Shown here: one piece after another, positions 16,451-25,092 of the stretch
How positions within the stretch are numbered: position 1 is the first letter of the stretch
Layout of the letters: each line of letters starts with the position of its first letter
NCBI RefSeq assembly: GCF_900116555.1
Contig: NZ_FPAT01000002.1
Coordinates: 516,859-580,858, forward strand
Direction of reading: 5' to 3'
From: Actinopolyspora lacussalsi subsp. righensis
GTDB taxonomy: Bacteria > Actinomycetota > Actinomycetes > Mycobacteriales > Pseudonocardiaceae
DNA: 64,000 bases
Position numbers and translations under genes: made by a program
Notes under the pieces: generated by a model
Database searches by the model: none
The model's input: only the letters and a program-made list of their open reading frames with translations
Told to the model about the DNA's origin: nothing

Positions 16451-17548
16451 ATGACGAGTCCCGACGACCACGCGCCGGTAGGCGGTGCGGAGGCCGTGGT
16501 GCTCGTGGGAGGCCGAGGTACGCGGTTGCGGCCGCTGACCCTGTCCGCCCCCAAACCGATGCTGCCCACCGCCGGAGTGCCGTTCCTGACCCACCTGCTC
16601 TCGCGGATCCGCGCCGCGGGGGTCACCAGGGTGATACTCAGCACCTCCTACCGGGCCGAGACCTTCACCGAGTACTTCGGTGACGGTTCCGGCATGGGGC
16701 TGGAGCTGGAGTACGTGGTGGAGCACGAGCCGCTGGACACCGCAGGTGCGATTCGCAACGTGGCGGACCGGCTGCGGGAACCCGATGTGCTGGTGTTCAA
16801 CGGGGACATCCTCTCGGGAGTGGACCTGCCCGCGCTGCTGGGCGAACACCGCGCGGACGCGGCCGACGTCACACTGCATCTGGTCAGGGTGGACGATCCC
16901 GGCCGGTTCGGTTGCGTGCCCACCGACGAGAACGGCAGGGTGACCGCTTTCCTGGAGAAGACGCCGAATCCACCGGTGGACCAGGTCAACGCGGGGTGCT
17001 ACGTCTTCCGTCGCGAGGTGATCGACGGGATCCCCGCCGGCCGTCCCGTCTCGGTGGAGCGCGAGACGTTCCCCGGGCTGCTGGAGTCCGGAGCGCGGTT
17101 GCACGGGTACGTGGACTCCAGCTACTGGCTGGACCTGGGCACGCCCGCCGCTTTCGCGCGCGGCTCGGCGGATCTGGTCCGGGGCGTCGCTCCCACGGAG
17201 GCGCTCGACGGCCGGGTGGGGGAGTCGTTGGTGCTGCCCGGCGCCTCGATCGCCGAGAGCGCCTCACTGGGGGGAGGTACCACGATCGGTGCGGACTGCG
17301 TCGTGTCCGAACGGGCCGCGCTCTCGGCGGCCACGCTGTTCGACGGGGCCCGGGTGGAAGCCGGCGCCGAGATCACCGACAGCGTCGTGGGGGCGGGTGC
17401 CGTGATCGGGGCGGGCACGGTGCTGCGTGGTGCCGTGGTCGCCGACGGTGCCGTGGTCGGCGCGCGCTGCGAACTGCTCGAAGGCGTCCGGGTCTGGCCC
17501 GGCGTGGAACTGCCCGCCGGCGGGGTGCGCTTCTCGCACGACTGCTGA
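16451..17548 (+). CDS. Sugar-1-phosphate nucleotidyltransferase, ManB/RmlA2 type (Rv3264c-like)
   Basis: Likely makes a nucleotide sugar (GDP-mannose by analogy with Rv3264c, annotated as a mannose-1-phosphate guanylyltransferase). The 365-residue protein has the pyrophosphorylase signature VVLVGGRGTRLRPLTLSAPKPMLP split over residues 12-35, and FNGDILSGVDLPALL with the metal Asp. INAGCYVF-like VNAGCYVFRREVIDGIP comes next, then SYWLDLGTP. The C-terminus is a left-handed beta helix of hexapeptide repeats (GASIAESASLGGGTTIGADC). SD spacing favours the second ATG at 16451 over the one at 16445. It marks the last gene of the conserved block before the inserted cyclitol cluster. Confidence 0.88.
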   Translation: MTSPDDHAPVGGAEAVVLVGGRGTRLRPLTLSAPKPMLPTAGVPFLTHLLSRIRAAGVTRVILSTSYRAETFTEYFGDGSGMGLELEYVVEHEPLDTAGAIRNVADRLREPDVLVFNGDILSGVDLPALLGEHRADAADVTLHLVRVDDPGRFGCVPTDENGRVTAFLEKTPNPPVDQVNAGCYVFRREVIDGIPAGRPVSVERETFPGLLESGARLHGYVDSSYWLDLGTPAAFARGSADLVRGVAPTEALDGRVGESLVLPGASIAESASLGGGTTIGADCVVSERAALSAATLFDGARVEAGAEITDSVVGAGAVIGAGTVLRGAVVADGAVVGARCELLEGVRVWPGVELPAGGVRFSHDC

Positions 17549-17760
17549 ACTCCGGGGCGACGTGGTTCAGGCCCGCTTGCCGTTCCGGGGCCCTTCGTCC
17601 TTCATCGTCGATGAGTTCGTTTCCGACGGGTTGACCGGCCTCTCGAACCACACAGTGGGACGTGAGGGTTCGGGCGTAGCCGAAACCACCTGCCGGTTCG
17701 TCGGGTTTCGTTCCGATCTGTGCAGGAGAGAGGCTCAGTGCTCCGGTCGGTTTTTAACCC

Positions 17761-17788
17761 AAAAAAACATACTGTTAAGTATTTTTTT
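17761..17788. terminator. Hairpin with A-tract and T-tract, bidirectional terminator-like
   Basis: Seven A residues, C, then ATACT-GTTA-AGTAT as a stem-loop, followed by seven T residues. It would act as an intrinsic terminator for the upstream nucleotidyltransferase gene and looks symmetrical for the other strand. U-tract terminators of this kind are uncommon in GC-rich actinomycetes. It could instead be an operator. Confidence 0.55.
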
Positions 17789-17960
17789 CTTGTGGTTCAT
17801 CTTCGGGTAACTCTTGACGTCGGGTCGCGCGCGGAGTGCCTGCTATAGCTTTTTTGCTGCTAATTCCGCTGGTCTGTGGCGTCGACGCAGGCTCGTGGGG
17901 CGTTCTTCGCAGCTCACTGGAAGCTGTAGTGAATAGTGATTTATGTTACATTTTTTTGCC

Positions 17961-17990
17961 TTGAACAAACAAACTGGGCGGTTTTATTTT
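17961..17990 (+). promoter_or_regulatory. Possible promoter of the cyclitol cluster
   Basis: TTGAAC at 17961 and TATTTT at 17985 are separated by 18 bases, resembling a sigma-70-type promoter and pointing at the cyclase gene 225 nt downstream. Another fair -35 (TTGACG at 17814) has its nearest -10-like box (TATAGC) 24 bases away, too far for a standard promoter. Not proven. Confidence 0.35.
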
Positions 17991-18214
17991 TGTTGAGGCG
18001 GTGCGGCAGCCGGAAACCCCGGAGGCGGCCGCGAGGGTGTCCGCGGTAACGGGAGCGAAGCCCGTTCGCCCGTGGAGCCCACCGGACGAGCGATGGGGGA
18101 CTGATCCGCTCCGTTACCTGTCTCGCCCGTGTTCGCGGGTCGAGCGCGTGCGGGGTGAGTACCCCGTGATCGGACAGTTGTACGAATCGACTTTCAACGG
18201 ATTGTGAGCTCTCG

Positions 18215-19444
18215 ATGTCCATTCCCACTGTCAATCCAACACCGACGAGCATCACCGCCGCGTTCGACCTTCCCAAGCCCCCGGGGGTCAGCTGGCGCGT
18301 CCGGTCCCAGCAGGTGGTGGATTACGAAGTGAGCATGACCCGTGGACTGCTGTCCACATCGAACTCCACGTTCGCCCATGCCTGCGGTGCCGATGGAAAG
18401 CGCAGGACTCGCTGTCTGGTGGTGGTGGACGATGCCGTGGAGCAGCTCTACGGCGAACGGTTACGTGCCTACTTCTCGGCTTGGCGGATAGCGCACAATT
18501 GGAGAGTCGTCCCCGGCGACGAGAACACGAAGCAACTCGACACGGCTCTCGGGCTCGTGGACGACATGAGTTCGATGGGCATACTCCGCCGTGCCGAGAA
18601 GATCGTGGCGATCGGCGGCGGAGTGGTGCTCGACGTGGTCGGTATGACCGCGAGCCTGTACCGCCGAGGTATTCCCTACATTCGGGTTCCCACCACTCTG
18701 ATCGGCCAGGTCGACGCGGGAATCGGCGTCAAGACCGGCATAAATCACGGGCAGCACAAGAATCGACTCGGAACGTACTGTGCGCCGGAAACGGCTCTCA
18801 TCGACCCCGAGTTCCTGCGCACCGTGGATCGTAGGCACATCAACAACGGGCTGGCCGAGATCATCAAGATGGCTTTGATCAAGGACTCCCAGCTGTTCGA
18901 CCTGCTCGAAGCCACCGTCGCGTCGATCGATCCGGAAACGCTCGCCGACTGTGGTCCGGCCGGTGGTGAGATCCTGTCCCGTTCGATCGCGGGAATGTTG
19001 GACGAACTCGAGCCGAACCTGTGGGAGAAGGTACTCGAAAGGGCCGTCGACTACGGCCACACTTTCAGTCCCTCGCTCGAACTCCGTGCCGACCCTCCGC
19101 TGCTGCACGGGGAAGCGGTGGCCGTGGACATGGCCATCTGCGTCGCTTTGGCCCGCAACCGCGGCCTGCTGTCGGAGCAGGACGCCGACCGGGCACTCAC
19201 GCTCATGAACGCGGCGGGATTGCCGCTCACTCATCCCGTATTCACCGCGGAGTTGTTGGAACGTGCGCTGGAGGACGCCGTCAAACACAGGGATGGCTAC
19301 CAGCGCATGCCGCTGACGGCAGGTATCGGTTCAGCGGTGTTCGTGAACGACATCACCGCCGACGAGCTGCGAGCGGCGTTGTCGTTCGTGGCCCATCGCG
19401 ATCATCGAGCGGCTGACTCGGATGTGCTGGAGAGCGCGCGATGA
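18215..19444 (+). CDS. Sedoheptulose-7-phosphate cyclase, 2-epi-5-epi-valiolone synthase type
   Basis: Cyclises sedoheptulose 7-phosphate to a C7 cyclitol ketone, the entry step to acarbose, validamycin and cetoniacytone-type carbasugars. The 409-residue protein belongs to the dehydroquinate synthase superfamily. It has IGGGVVLDVVG (about residues 132-142, NAD binding), the VPTTLIGQVDAGIGVKTGIN loop, HKNRLGTYCAP, NGLAEIIKMALIKD (metal Glu), YGHTFSPSLEL and LLHGEAVAVDMA (metal His residues). The VDAGIG...HKNRLGTY variant separates this clade from dehydroquinate synthase and from 2-deoxy-scyllo-inosose synthase. It overlaps the kinase gene by four bases (ATGA) and leads the cluster. The start lacks a strong ribosome site. 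The subfamily call is by motif memory, so the exact stereochemistry of the product is open. Confidence 0.88.
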   Translation: MSIPTVNPTPTSITAAFDLPKPPGVSWRVRSQQVVDYEVSMTRGLLSTSNSTFAHACGADGKRRTRCLVVVDDAVEQLYGERLRAYFSAWRIAHNWRVVPGDENTKQLDTALGLVDDMSSMGILRRAEKIVAIGGGVVLDVVGMTASLYRRGIPYIRVPTTLIGQVDAGIGVKTGINHGQHKNRLGTYCAPETALIDPEFLRTVDRRHINNGLAEIIKMALIKDSQLFDLLEATVASIDPETLADCGPAGGEILSRSIAGMLDELEPNLWEKVLERAVDYGHTFSPSLELRADPPLLHGEAVAVDMAICVALARNRGLLSEQDADRALTLMNAAGLPLTHPVFTAELLERALEDAVKHRDGYQRMPLTAGIGSAVFVNDITADELRAALSFVAHRDHRAADSDVLESAR

Positions 19445-20532
19445 GGGTGCCGGAGACGTTCCAGGACGAACATACGGGCGCCGCGAGTGCCGCGCGTGAG
19501 GCCGTGGTGTTCGACATCGGTGGTACTCACTTCCGGTGTGCCCGTTGGTCTCCCGAATCGGGAGTGCGTCGGATGTGGTCCAAGCCTTCGCCGAGCGTTC
19601 TCGTTCACCCGGACGCGGGCGCCGACGAACTTCGAACGCGGCTGATCGACGAGATATGCGCCGGGGTGGGCCAGGAAAAGGGCACCACAGCCGGTATCTC
19701 GTTGGGAGCGGCGCTGGATCAGCGCAGTGGTGTGGTCTATGCTTCCGCTCCGCTCTGGGGTGACAGCGTGACTCGGTTCGACCTGCTGGCCGGGTTGCGA
19801 GAGCGAAGGCCGGACGTCGATTGGCACCTGGTCAACGACGTGACAGCGGCACTGCTCGGACTGGGGGAGACGCCGCGGTTCGACGGGTTTCGTCGGCTCC
19901 TCCTCGTTACGGTGAGCAGTGGTATCGCGTGCAGGTTGGTGGATCGTCGACTGCGAACCATCCCGGTCGACGTCTGCGGTCTCCAGGGGGAGATCGGTCA
20001 TATCCCCTCCGGCACCACTCTCGCGGGAAACCGGGTGGAGCTGAACTGTGACTGCGGGAGCCCGGACCATCTGGCCGCCTTCGCCTCGGGGCCCGGCATC
20101 CGCCGGCTGGCCGAACGACTCCGCGAGCTGGAACCGCGACGCTGTGCCGTCTCACCGCTGTTCGACGAGGACATCGAGTTCGAAAGTACGTTCCGCCGAC
20201 TCCTGGACGACGATGATCCGCTCGCTCGGGAGATCCTCGACGCGGCCACGTCGCCGTTGGCGGATGTACTGCGAACTGCCTGGTGCCTGGACCCCTCCAT
20301 AGATCGGATCGCGCTCACCGGGGGAGTCGTGGACGGTCTCGGCGAGCACTATCACCGCGCGCTGGCTGAGCGGTTGACCAGGGACGGTGTCTACCTGACG
20401 AGTCGATTCCACCCGGAATGGCTAGCCGAGCGCCTCGTGCGCTGCGACAGTTCCGAGGCCGATGGCCTGGTGGGAGCCGGTGTCGCCGCGGTCGGATCCG
20501 GACGTTCGGCCAGGATCGGGGTGGAATCGTGA
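19441..20532 (+). CDS. ROK-family kinase, probable C7-cyclitol kinase
   Basis: A 363-residue sugar kinase of the ROK/glucokinase fold. It has the N-terminal phosphate motif VFDIGGTHFRCARW, NDVTAALLGLGE (with catalytic Asp), LQGEIGHIPSG and a CDCGSPDHLAAFASGPG block that keeps a zinc-like Cys pattern (C-D-C-G), and ends LTGGVVDGLG. ROK kinases ValC and AcbM phosphorylate valiolone derivatives in validamycin and acarbose pathways, so phosphorylation of the ring's hydroxymethyl group is expected here; that is inference from context. It starts with ATG overlapping the cyclase stop and its own stop overlaps the next start by four bases, so translation is coupled. Confidence 0.82.
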   Translation: MRVPETFQDEHTGAASAAREAVVFDIGGTHFRCARWSPESGVRRMWSKPSPSVLVHPDAGADELRTRLIDEICAGVGQEKGTTAGISLGAALDQRSGVVYASAPLWGDSVTRFDLLAGLRERRPDVDWHLVNDVTAALLGLGETPRFDGFRRLLLVTVSSGIACRLVDRRLRTIPVDVCGLQGEIGHIPSGTTLAGNRVELNCDCGSPDHLAAFASGPGIRRLAERLRELEPRRCAVSPLFDEDIEFESTFRRLLDDDDPLAREILDAATSPLADVLRTAWCLDPSIDRIALTGGVVDGLGEHYHRALAERLTRDGVYLTSRFHPEWLAERLVRCDSSEADGLVGAGVAAVGSGRSARIGVES

Positions 20533-21665
20533 CGGGAAACGCACAACCCCGCAACAACGCACTCGTCCGAGCGGGAGCTCGCGTCACGGTACGGCAACGT
20601 CCGACCCCGGTCCCGGCCGCGGGCGAGTTGGTGGTGGCCACCGAGGTCGCGGGACTCTGCGGCACCGATATCCAGATACTGCGCGGTTCGCGGAAGGAAT
20701 CGGCCTCCGTGCTGGGGCACGAAGGGATAGCGACGGTGGTCTCGGTCGGAGAGGGGATCCGGGACTCGTTCTCGCCGGGGGATGCTGTCGTGATCAACCC
20801 CACCCATCCGAACGATCCGGGTTTCCTCCTCGGACACAACGTGGACGGATTGTTGCAGCGACGGACCCTCGTGCCCGCCACCGCGACACGAGCAGGCTTG
20901 GTCCTCGGACTGGATCGGCGCCCCGAAGCCGAGCTCGCCGCGCTGGTGGAGCCACTGGCGGTGGTCAACTACGCGCTACGGGCGCTGAGCCGGTTTCGGC
21001 CGTCGACACTGCTGGTGGTCGGGGACGGAACCATCGGGCAGCTGGCCGTTCGCTCAGCCGCAAGATGGGCGACGACCGTGAAGCGGACCGTGTTGGTGCA
21101 CCACGGTGAATCGGGCAGGCAGTGGACACTGCGCTCCGGACTTCCACCCGATGACTCTCTCGTGGACGGCGAGGATATGACGGGGGTGCTGCGCGAGGGG
21201 CCGGTCGGAGTCCTACTGGCCACCCCGCGGGAGAGCACGGGGCCTTGCCTGGAACGAGTGCTGCGTTCCGTCGGAGACGGTTCGGTCATCGACGTCATCG
21301 GCGGAGTACCCCCCGGACTTACCGTGAAAAGCCTTCCCGGAACCGATCTGGCGGGAATCCGGGCGGCGAACCTCGCCGGGCGACCCGATGTCCCCTTGAC
21401 TGCCGAACGCACCGCGACAACGGGAAGTCGGATCAACTTGTTCGGCCATCGGGGGGTGTCCAACGCTCACCTCGGCACGGCTGTCTCCGAACTGGTCCGC
21501 AGTCCGGAGCGGTACCGGGAGCTGATCACCCATATCGGGGATCTCGAATACGCGTCACGAATCATGAGCGACCTCGCCCGCGGCAACGAGCGAATCGCCG
21601 ATGGCCGAAGAGTGATCAAGCTGGCTGTCCGGGTGTCACCGACCTGTCGAAAAGGAGACGACTGA
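20529..21665 (+). CDS. Zinc-dependent alcohol dehydrogenase-like oxidoreductase (lacks structural zinc site)
   Basis: A 378-residue MDR-family protein: AGLCGTDIQILRG with the catalytic Cys, LGHEG (zinc His), a cofactor domain with LLVVGDGTIGQLAVRSAA, and a C-terminal helix region. The four Cys of the structural zinc lobe are missing; the segment reads NPTHPNDPGFLLGHN instead. Related dehydrogenases (AcbL, ValN and CetL are named in other C7-cyclitol clusters) act on ring hydroxyls, so oxidation or reduction of the cyclitol phosphate is likely. The GTG at 20529 overlaps the kinase stop. The missing structural site marks a divergent subfamily. Confidence 0.78.
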   Translation: MTGNAQPRNNALVRAGARVTVRQRPTPVPAAGELVVATEVAGLCGTDIQILRGSRKESASVLGHEGIATVVSVGEGIRDSFSPGDAVVINPTHPNDPGFLLGHNVDGLLQRRTLVPATATRAGLVLGLDRRPEAELAALVEPLAVVNYALRALSRFRPSTLLVVGDGTIGQLAVRSAARWATTVKRTVLVHHGESGRQWTLRSGLPPDDSLVDGEDMTGVLREGPVGVLLATPRESTGPCLERVLRSVGDGSVIDVIGGVPPGLTVKSLPGTDLAGIRAANLAGRPDVPLTAERTATTGSRINLFGHRGVSNAHLGTAVSELVRSPERYRELITHIGDLEYASRIMSDLARGNERIADGRRVIKLAVRVSPTCRKGDD

Positions 21666-22432
21666 TGACGCAGTCCGATGACGAATCCCCCGCGGGGAAG
21701 CGCGCCCTGGTTGTCGGCGGCTCCACCGGTATCGGCAGGGGAATAGCCGACGCCTGGGCCGCCGAAGGAATGGATGTCGTCGTACTCAGCCGAAGTGAAC
21801 CCTCCGATGCGTCGAGCTCGAACCTTCGCTGGGAACCGTTGGACCTCCTCGATGCCGCGAAGACGAAGGAGCGGCTCGCCGACCTCGCGGTCGATCCGTT
21901 GTTGGCGGTGTGTTTCTCCGCCGTCGACTACGGGGCGAAGCGCGCTCCGCTCGGCGAGGTCACCGAAGCGGAATGGCGAACCCAGTTCGAGATAAACCTC
22001 CACGGGTTGTGGCTGACCCTGAGCGCGACGCTGCCCGCGTTGCGTGCCTCAGCTCCGGGGCTCTTCGTGGGGGTTTCCTCCGAAGTCGTCCACAATGCCG
22101 GACCGATGCGGTCCGGCTACGCCGCGACGAAGGCGGCAGGGGCTGCCCTGCTCGATTCGGTTCGGTTGGAGGAGAGCACGGACGAAATCCGGATCGTTCA
22201 GGTGCTGCCCGAGGGGATGGTGGACACCCCCGGCATACGCCGCAGGCGGTCCTCGGATTTCGACTTCAGCTCCTACATGACTCCCGACACCTTCGCGCCG
22301 CTCGCCGCTGAGCTCGTGCGAACCAGGGGAGCCGAATTCCAGGGAGACAGCCTCGTGGTCGGTTCCGGAGGCGACTGGCGCTCGCTGTCCTCGGGGACTC
22401 CCGTCTCGCAGAGTCGGAGAGCGGGATCGTGA
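21665..22432 (+). CDS. Short-chain dehydrogenase/reductase
   Basis: A 255-residue classical SDR: cofactor motif VGGSTGIGRGIADAW (G-x3-G-x-G), the Ser of VGVSSEVVHN and the catalytic YAATKAAGAAL (Tyr-x3-Lys). No membrane segment. It starts with ATG one base into the stop of the preceding gene behind AAAAGGAGACG. It probably reduces or epimerises a ketone on the cyclitol ring in step with the two zinc dehydrogenases. The unusual long tail after residue 215 (RRRSSDFDFSSYMTPD) shapes the substrate pocket in this family; the substrate cannot be read from sequence. Confidence 0.82.
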   Translation: MTQSDDESPAGKRALVVGGSTGIGRGIADAWAAEGMDVVVLSRSEPSDASSSNLRWEPLDLLDAAKTKERLADLAVDPLLAVCFSAVDYGAKRAPLGEVTEAEWRTQFEINLHGLWLTLSATLPALRASAPGLFVGVSSEVVHNAGPMRSGYAATKAAGAALLDSVRLEESTDEIRIVQVLPEGMVDTPGIRRRRSSDFDFSSYMTPDTFAPLAAELVRTRGAEFQGDSLVVGSGGDWRSLSSGTPVSQSRRAGS

Positions 22433-23262
22433 CCGGCGGGAATCCAGCGATCGGGCTGGCCGAGTGGCGTCTGCCGGTTCGTGGGGCCGAAGCGGTCGAG
22501 CTGGCCGCCTCCTACGGTGTCCGGGGGATCCAACTCGACTTCGGAGGTTCGGGGCGTGGGGTGCCGCTGGACACCCCCGGCAGGGCGCGCTCGCTTCGCC
22601 GGGAAGCCAACGGTTCGGGAGTCGAGTTGTTGGCGGTGGCGGGAAACCTGCTCAACGACATCGGCCTCACCGCGCCGGAGAGAAGCCGGGCGGCACGGAG
22701 TGCCCGCGGCGCGATGATCGCGTTGCTCGACTCGGCCGTGGCTCTCGGCGTGCGACTGGTCCTTGTGCCGAGCTTTCGTGCCAGCACGATCGACGGTCCG
22801 GAAGAGTTGGAGCGGACGGTCAGCGTACTGCGGTGGGCGGCCGAGGAGGCTCGGACCCGGAACCTGGTGCTGGCCAACGAGAACGTGCTGTCGCCCACGA
22901 CGGCGGTCGAACTGTTCGAGCGGGTCGGATCGGACTCGTTCAGGCTCGTGCTGGACACCGGGAACCCGGACGTGGAAGGGACGGACGTACCGGGACTCGT
23001 CCGAACCCTGGGGCCGCGTATCGCGGACCAGGTTCACCTGAAGGACGGGCCGCTCGGACTCGGAGACGAGTGGCGTGGTTCCGGAGAAATCCGCGCCACT
23101 GAACTGTCGCGCGCATTCGCGCGAAGCGGGATATCGGTGAACTGGCTGATTCTCGAGAACGACTATCGCGTCGCCGATCCCCGTGTGATCGGCCTCGATG
23201 TAGCGGCCGCTCGTCGGTTCGCGGATCGGATTGTTCCAACCAAGACCGGAGACAGCGGGTGA
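22429..23262 (+). CDS. Xylose-isomerase-like TIM-barrel isomerase/epimerase
   Basis: A 277-residue TIM barrel of the sugar phosphate isomerase/epimerase superfamily. The four metal ligands of the family can be placed: Glu in LANEN, Asp in LVLDTGNPD, His in QVHLKDG and Glu in LILENDY. Such enzymes epimerise keto-sugars or inosose-like rings, so a role as the ring epimerase of this pathway is plausible. In acarbose and validamycin clusters the known epimerases are of another fold, which would make this a substitution; that is inference. The GTG overlaps the SDR stop by four bases, and the stop overlaps the next start. Confidence 0.75.
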   Translation: MTGGNPAIGLAEWRLPVRGAEAVELAASYGVRGIQLDFGGSGRGVPLDTPGRARSLRREANGSGVELLAVAGNLLNDIGLTAPERSRAARSARGAMIALLDSAVALGVRLVLVPSFRASTIDGPEELERTVSVLRWAAEEARTRNLVLANENVLSPTTAVELFERVGSDSFRLVLDTGNPDVEGTDVPGLVRTLGPRIADQVHLKDGPLGLGDEWRGSGEIRATELSRAFARSGISVNWLILENDYRVADPRVIGLDVAAARRFADRIVPTKTGDSG

Positions 23263-23915
23263 TGCACGTGTTTCTGAGTTTCTCCGCCCTGTTGTTCGAC
23301 ATGGACGGTACGTTGGTCGACTCAACGGTCGTGGTCGAACGCACTTGGCGACGTTTCGCCCGTAGGCACGGTATCGACGCCTCGGAAGTGCTGGCCGACG
23401 CGCACGGGCGCCCCACCGGTGAGACCGTGCTGCGTTTCGCCCCCGACGGGGTGGACGTGGCGCGTGAGACCGCGACCCTCGTGGCCGAGGAAGTCGAGGA
23501 CATCGAGGGTGTGGTTCAGGTGCCGGGGGCGGCGGAGTTCCTTCGCCGCGTTCCCGAATCCCGCATGGCGGTGGTTACTTCAGCCAGCCGCGAGCTGGCC
23601 GTACGGCGAATGGAGGCAGCGGGTGTACCACTCCCGAGCGTACTGGTGACCGCCGACGACATCTCCTCCGGAAAACCGGACCCCGAGGGCTACCTCAAGG
23701 CGGCGGAACTGTTGGGAGTGCCGCCGTCCTCCACGGTCGTGTTCGAGGACGCCGAATCCGGCCTGTTGGCAGCGGAGGCGGCCGGCGCGACTCCGGTGGT
23801 CGTGGGATCCCACGACCGCGCCTCCGCCGCGGGACGTATCGGAATAAGGGATTTCCACGCGATAAGTGTCGCCGGATTCGACGAGGACGAGCGGGTCGGA
23901 ATATCGTTCGAATGA
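23262..23915 (+). CDS. HAD-superfamily sugar phosphatase
   Basis: A 217-residue HAD subfamily IA hydrolase: motif I LLFDMDGTLVDS (nucleophile Asp), motif II VVTSAS, motif III SSGKPDPEGYL (Lys) and motif IV VVFEDAESGLLAA. It resembles beta-phosphoglucomutase-like and 2-deoxyglucose-6-phosphate-type phosphatases. A phosphatase is expected to remove the phosphate placed by the ROK kinase before export. Start: a GTG at 23259 and ATG at 23262 overlap (GTGATG) the preceding stop; the ATG has better spacing to GGAG. About 100 nt without a gene follow, the first gap in the coupled set of six. Confidence 0.82.
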   Translation: MHVFLSFSALLFDMDGTLVDSTVVVERTWRRFARRHGIDASEVLADAHGRPTGETVLRFAPDGVDVARETATLVAEEVEDIEGVVQVPGAAEFLRRVPESRMAVVTSASRELAVRRMEAAGVPLPSVLVTADDISSGKPDPEGYLKAAELLGVPPSSTVVFEDAESGLLAAEAAGATPVVVGSHDRASAAGRIGIRDFHAISVAGFDEDERVGISFE

Positions 23916-24017
23916 TTACTCGAATCCTGCCTGTTCGGTTCCGCTGAGTCGGACCGATCGTTGAGGTCGGTGACGATTCTTCGCATGGATTGACTCGTAA
24001 ACCCTTTGTGGGGAGAC

Positions 24018-25067
24018 ATGACCCAAAAAACATCTTCCGGTCGGCTGCCGACTGCCACGGTTTCTCTCGTGTTGGAATCTCCGGGACGGCTCGCGCATCG
24101 CAGTTTGCCAGTGCACGAGCCCGCGCCGGGCCATTGTCTCGTCGCGGTGGAACACGTCGGTCTCTGCGGCACGGATCTGGGTTTCTACACGGGTACCAGT
24201 AGCTACCTGCACACCGGTCGCAAGAGCTATCCGTTCGTACTCGGCCACGAGTGGAGCGGAGAAGTCGTCCTCACCGGCGAGGGCGTTACCGGTCTGCGGG
24301 AAGGCGATCGGGTGTCCGGGCACAACTTCAGACGTTGTGGAAGCTGTGCCGTTTGTGCGGCGGGCGGGACCTTTCACTGCCCGTACCGCACCGAGATGGG
24401 GGTTGTCGGCGAGGAGCCGGGCGCCGCCTCGGAGTATCTCTCCGTGCCCGCCGAGACGGTCCACCGGATCCCGGACGGAGTCGGTAATCGTGCTGCTGCC
24501 CTGCTGGAGCCGTGCTCCGCATCGGTACACGCCCTGCGACGGCTCGCGGTTTCCGGAGCGGACAGCGTCGCGATCCTCGGAGCCGGAACACTCGGCTTGG
24601 CGGCCGCCCAGTTGGCCGTTTCGCGAGGCGCGAGTGTGACGGTTCTCGACCCCAACCCCCGGCTCGCCTCCCTGGCAGCCGAACTGGGGACAGACCGCGT
24701 CGCGGATCCCGACGAGGTGCGCAGCGGTAACTACGACGTGGTTGTCGAGGCATCCGGTGCGAGCGAGGCGGTGCGTCAAGCGATCCGGCTCTGCGGCCAG
24801 AACGCCCGGTTGGCGCAACTCGGTACGCCCCACGGGCCGGTCGATGCCGTCCCCGTCGACGAAGCGGTGGGGAAGAACCTGGTGACGCACAATGTTCTGT
24901 CCGGCGCGGACCACTGGCCGCGATTACTGGAAGAGGTCGCTTCGGGAAATCTCCGGTTGGAACCGATGGTAGATCGAGAGTTCTCTTTCCACGAAGCGGA
25001 CAAGGCATTCGAGAGGCTGAACGACAGCGGGCGGGACCGTCCGAAAGTTCTGCTGAATATCCGTTGA
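24018..25067 (+). CDS. Zinc-dependent alcohol dehydrogenase
   Basis: A 349-residue MDR alcohol dehydrogenase with both zinc sites complete: catalytic GLCGTD, LGHEWSG and EPCS; structural Cys cluster in RRCGSCAVCAAGGTFHC. The Rossmann motif is ILGAGTLGLAAAQLA. It is similar to threonine/sorbitol dehydrogenase-type enzymes and likely oxidises a polyol or cyclitol hydroxyl with NAD(P). A second oxidation site on the ring is implied by having two MDR enzymes and an SDR. The ATG at 24018 follows GGGGAG at a short spacing; a TTG at 24006 in frame is less likely. Confidence 0.82.
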   Translation: MTQKTSSGRLPTATVSLVLESPGRLAHRSLPVHEPAPGHCLVAVEHVGLCGTDLGFYTGTSSYLHTGRKSYPFVLGHEWSGEVVLTGEGVTGLREGDRVSGHNFRRCGSCAVCAAGGTFHCPYRTEMGVVGEEPGAASEYLSVPAETVHRIPDGVGNRAAALLEPCSASVHALRRLAVSGADSVAILGAGTLGLAAAQLAVSRGASVTVLDPNPRLASLAAELGTDRVADPDEVRSGNYDVVVEASGASEAVRQAIRLCGQNARLAQLGTPHGPVDAVPVDEAVGKNLVTHNVLSGADHWPRLLEEVASGNLRLEPMVDREFSFHEADKAFERLNDSGRDRPKVLLNIR

Positions 25068-25092
25068 AATACATACCACGAACGGGGCTGAA

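Larger units (their letters stand above)
17549..18214. other. AT-rich leader at the left border of the cyclitol cluster
   Basis: 666 nt with no convincing gene. The segment 17740-18000 is much richer in A and T than anything else in the window, with runs of A and T of seven bases. It contains a hairpin with flanking A and T tracts, a possible promoter and a second small hairpin (AACGGGAGCGAAGCCCGTT near 18040). A 68-codon frame from GTG at 18001 was not accepted as a gene. Expression of the cluster probably starts here. Confidence 0.65.

Noticed and set aside
18001..18207. 68-codon frame in the cluster leader
   Set aside because: It has a fair GAGGCG before the GTG, but no family likeness and low-complexity codons; too weak to list as a gene or leader peptide.
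18215..19444. Calling the cyclase a dehydroquinate synthase or 2-deoxy-scyllo-inosose synthase
   Set aside because: The QVDAGIG loop and HKNRLGTY motif fit the valiolone synthase clade, and neither shikimate nor aminoglycoside genes are near.
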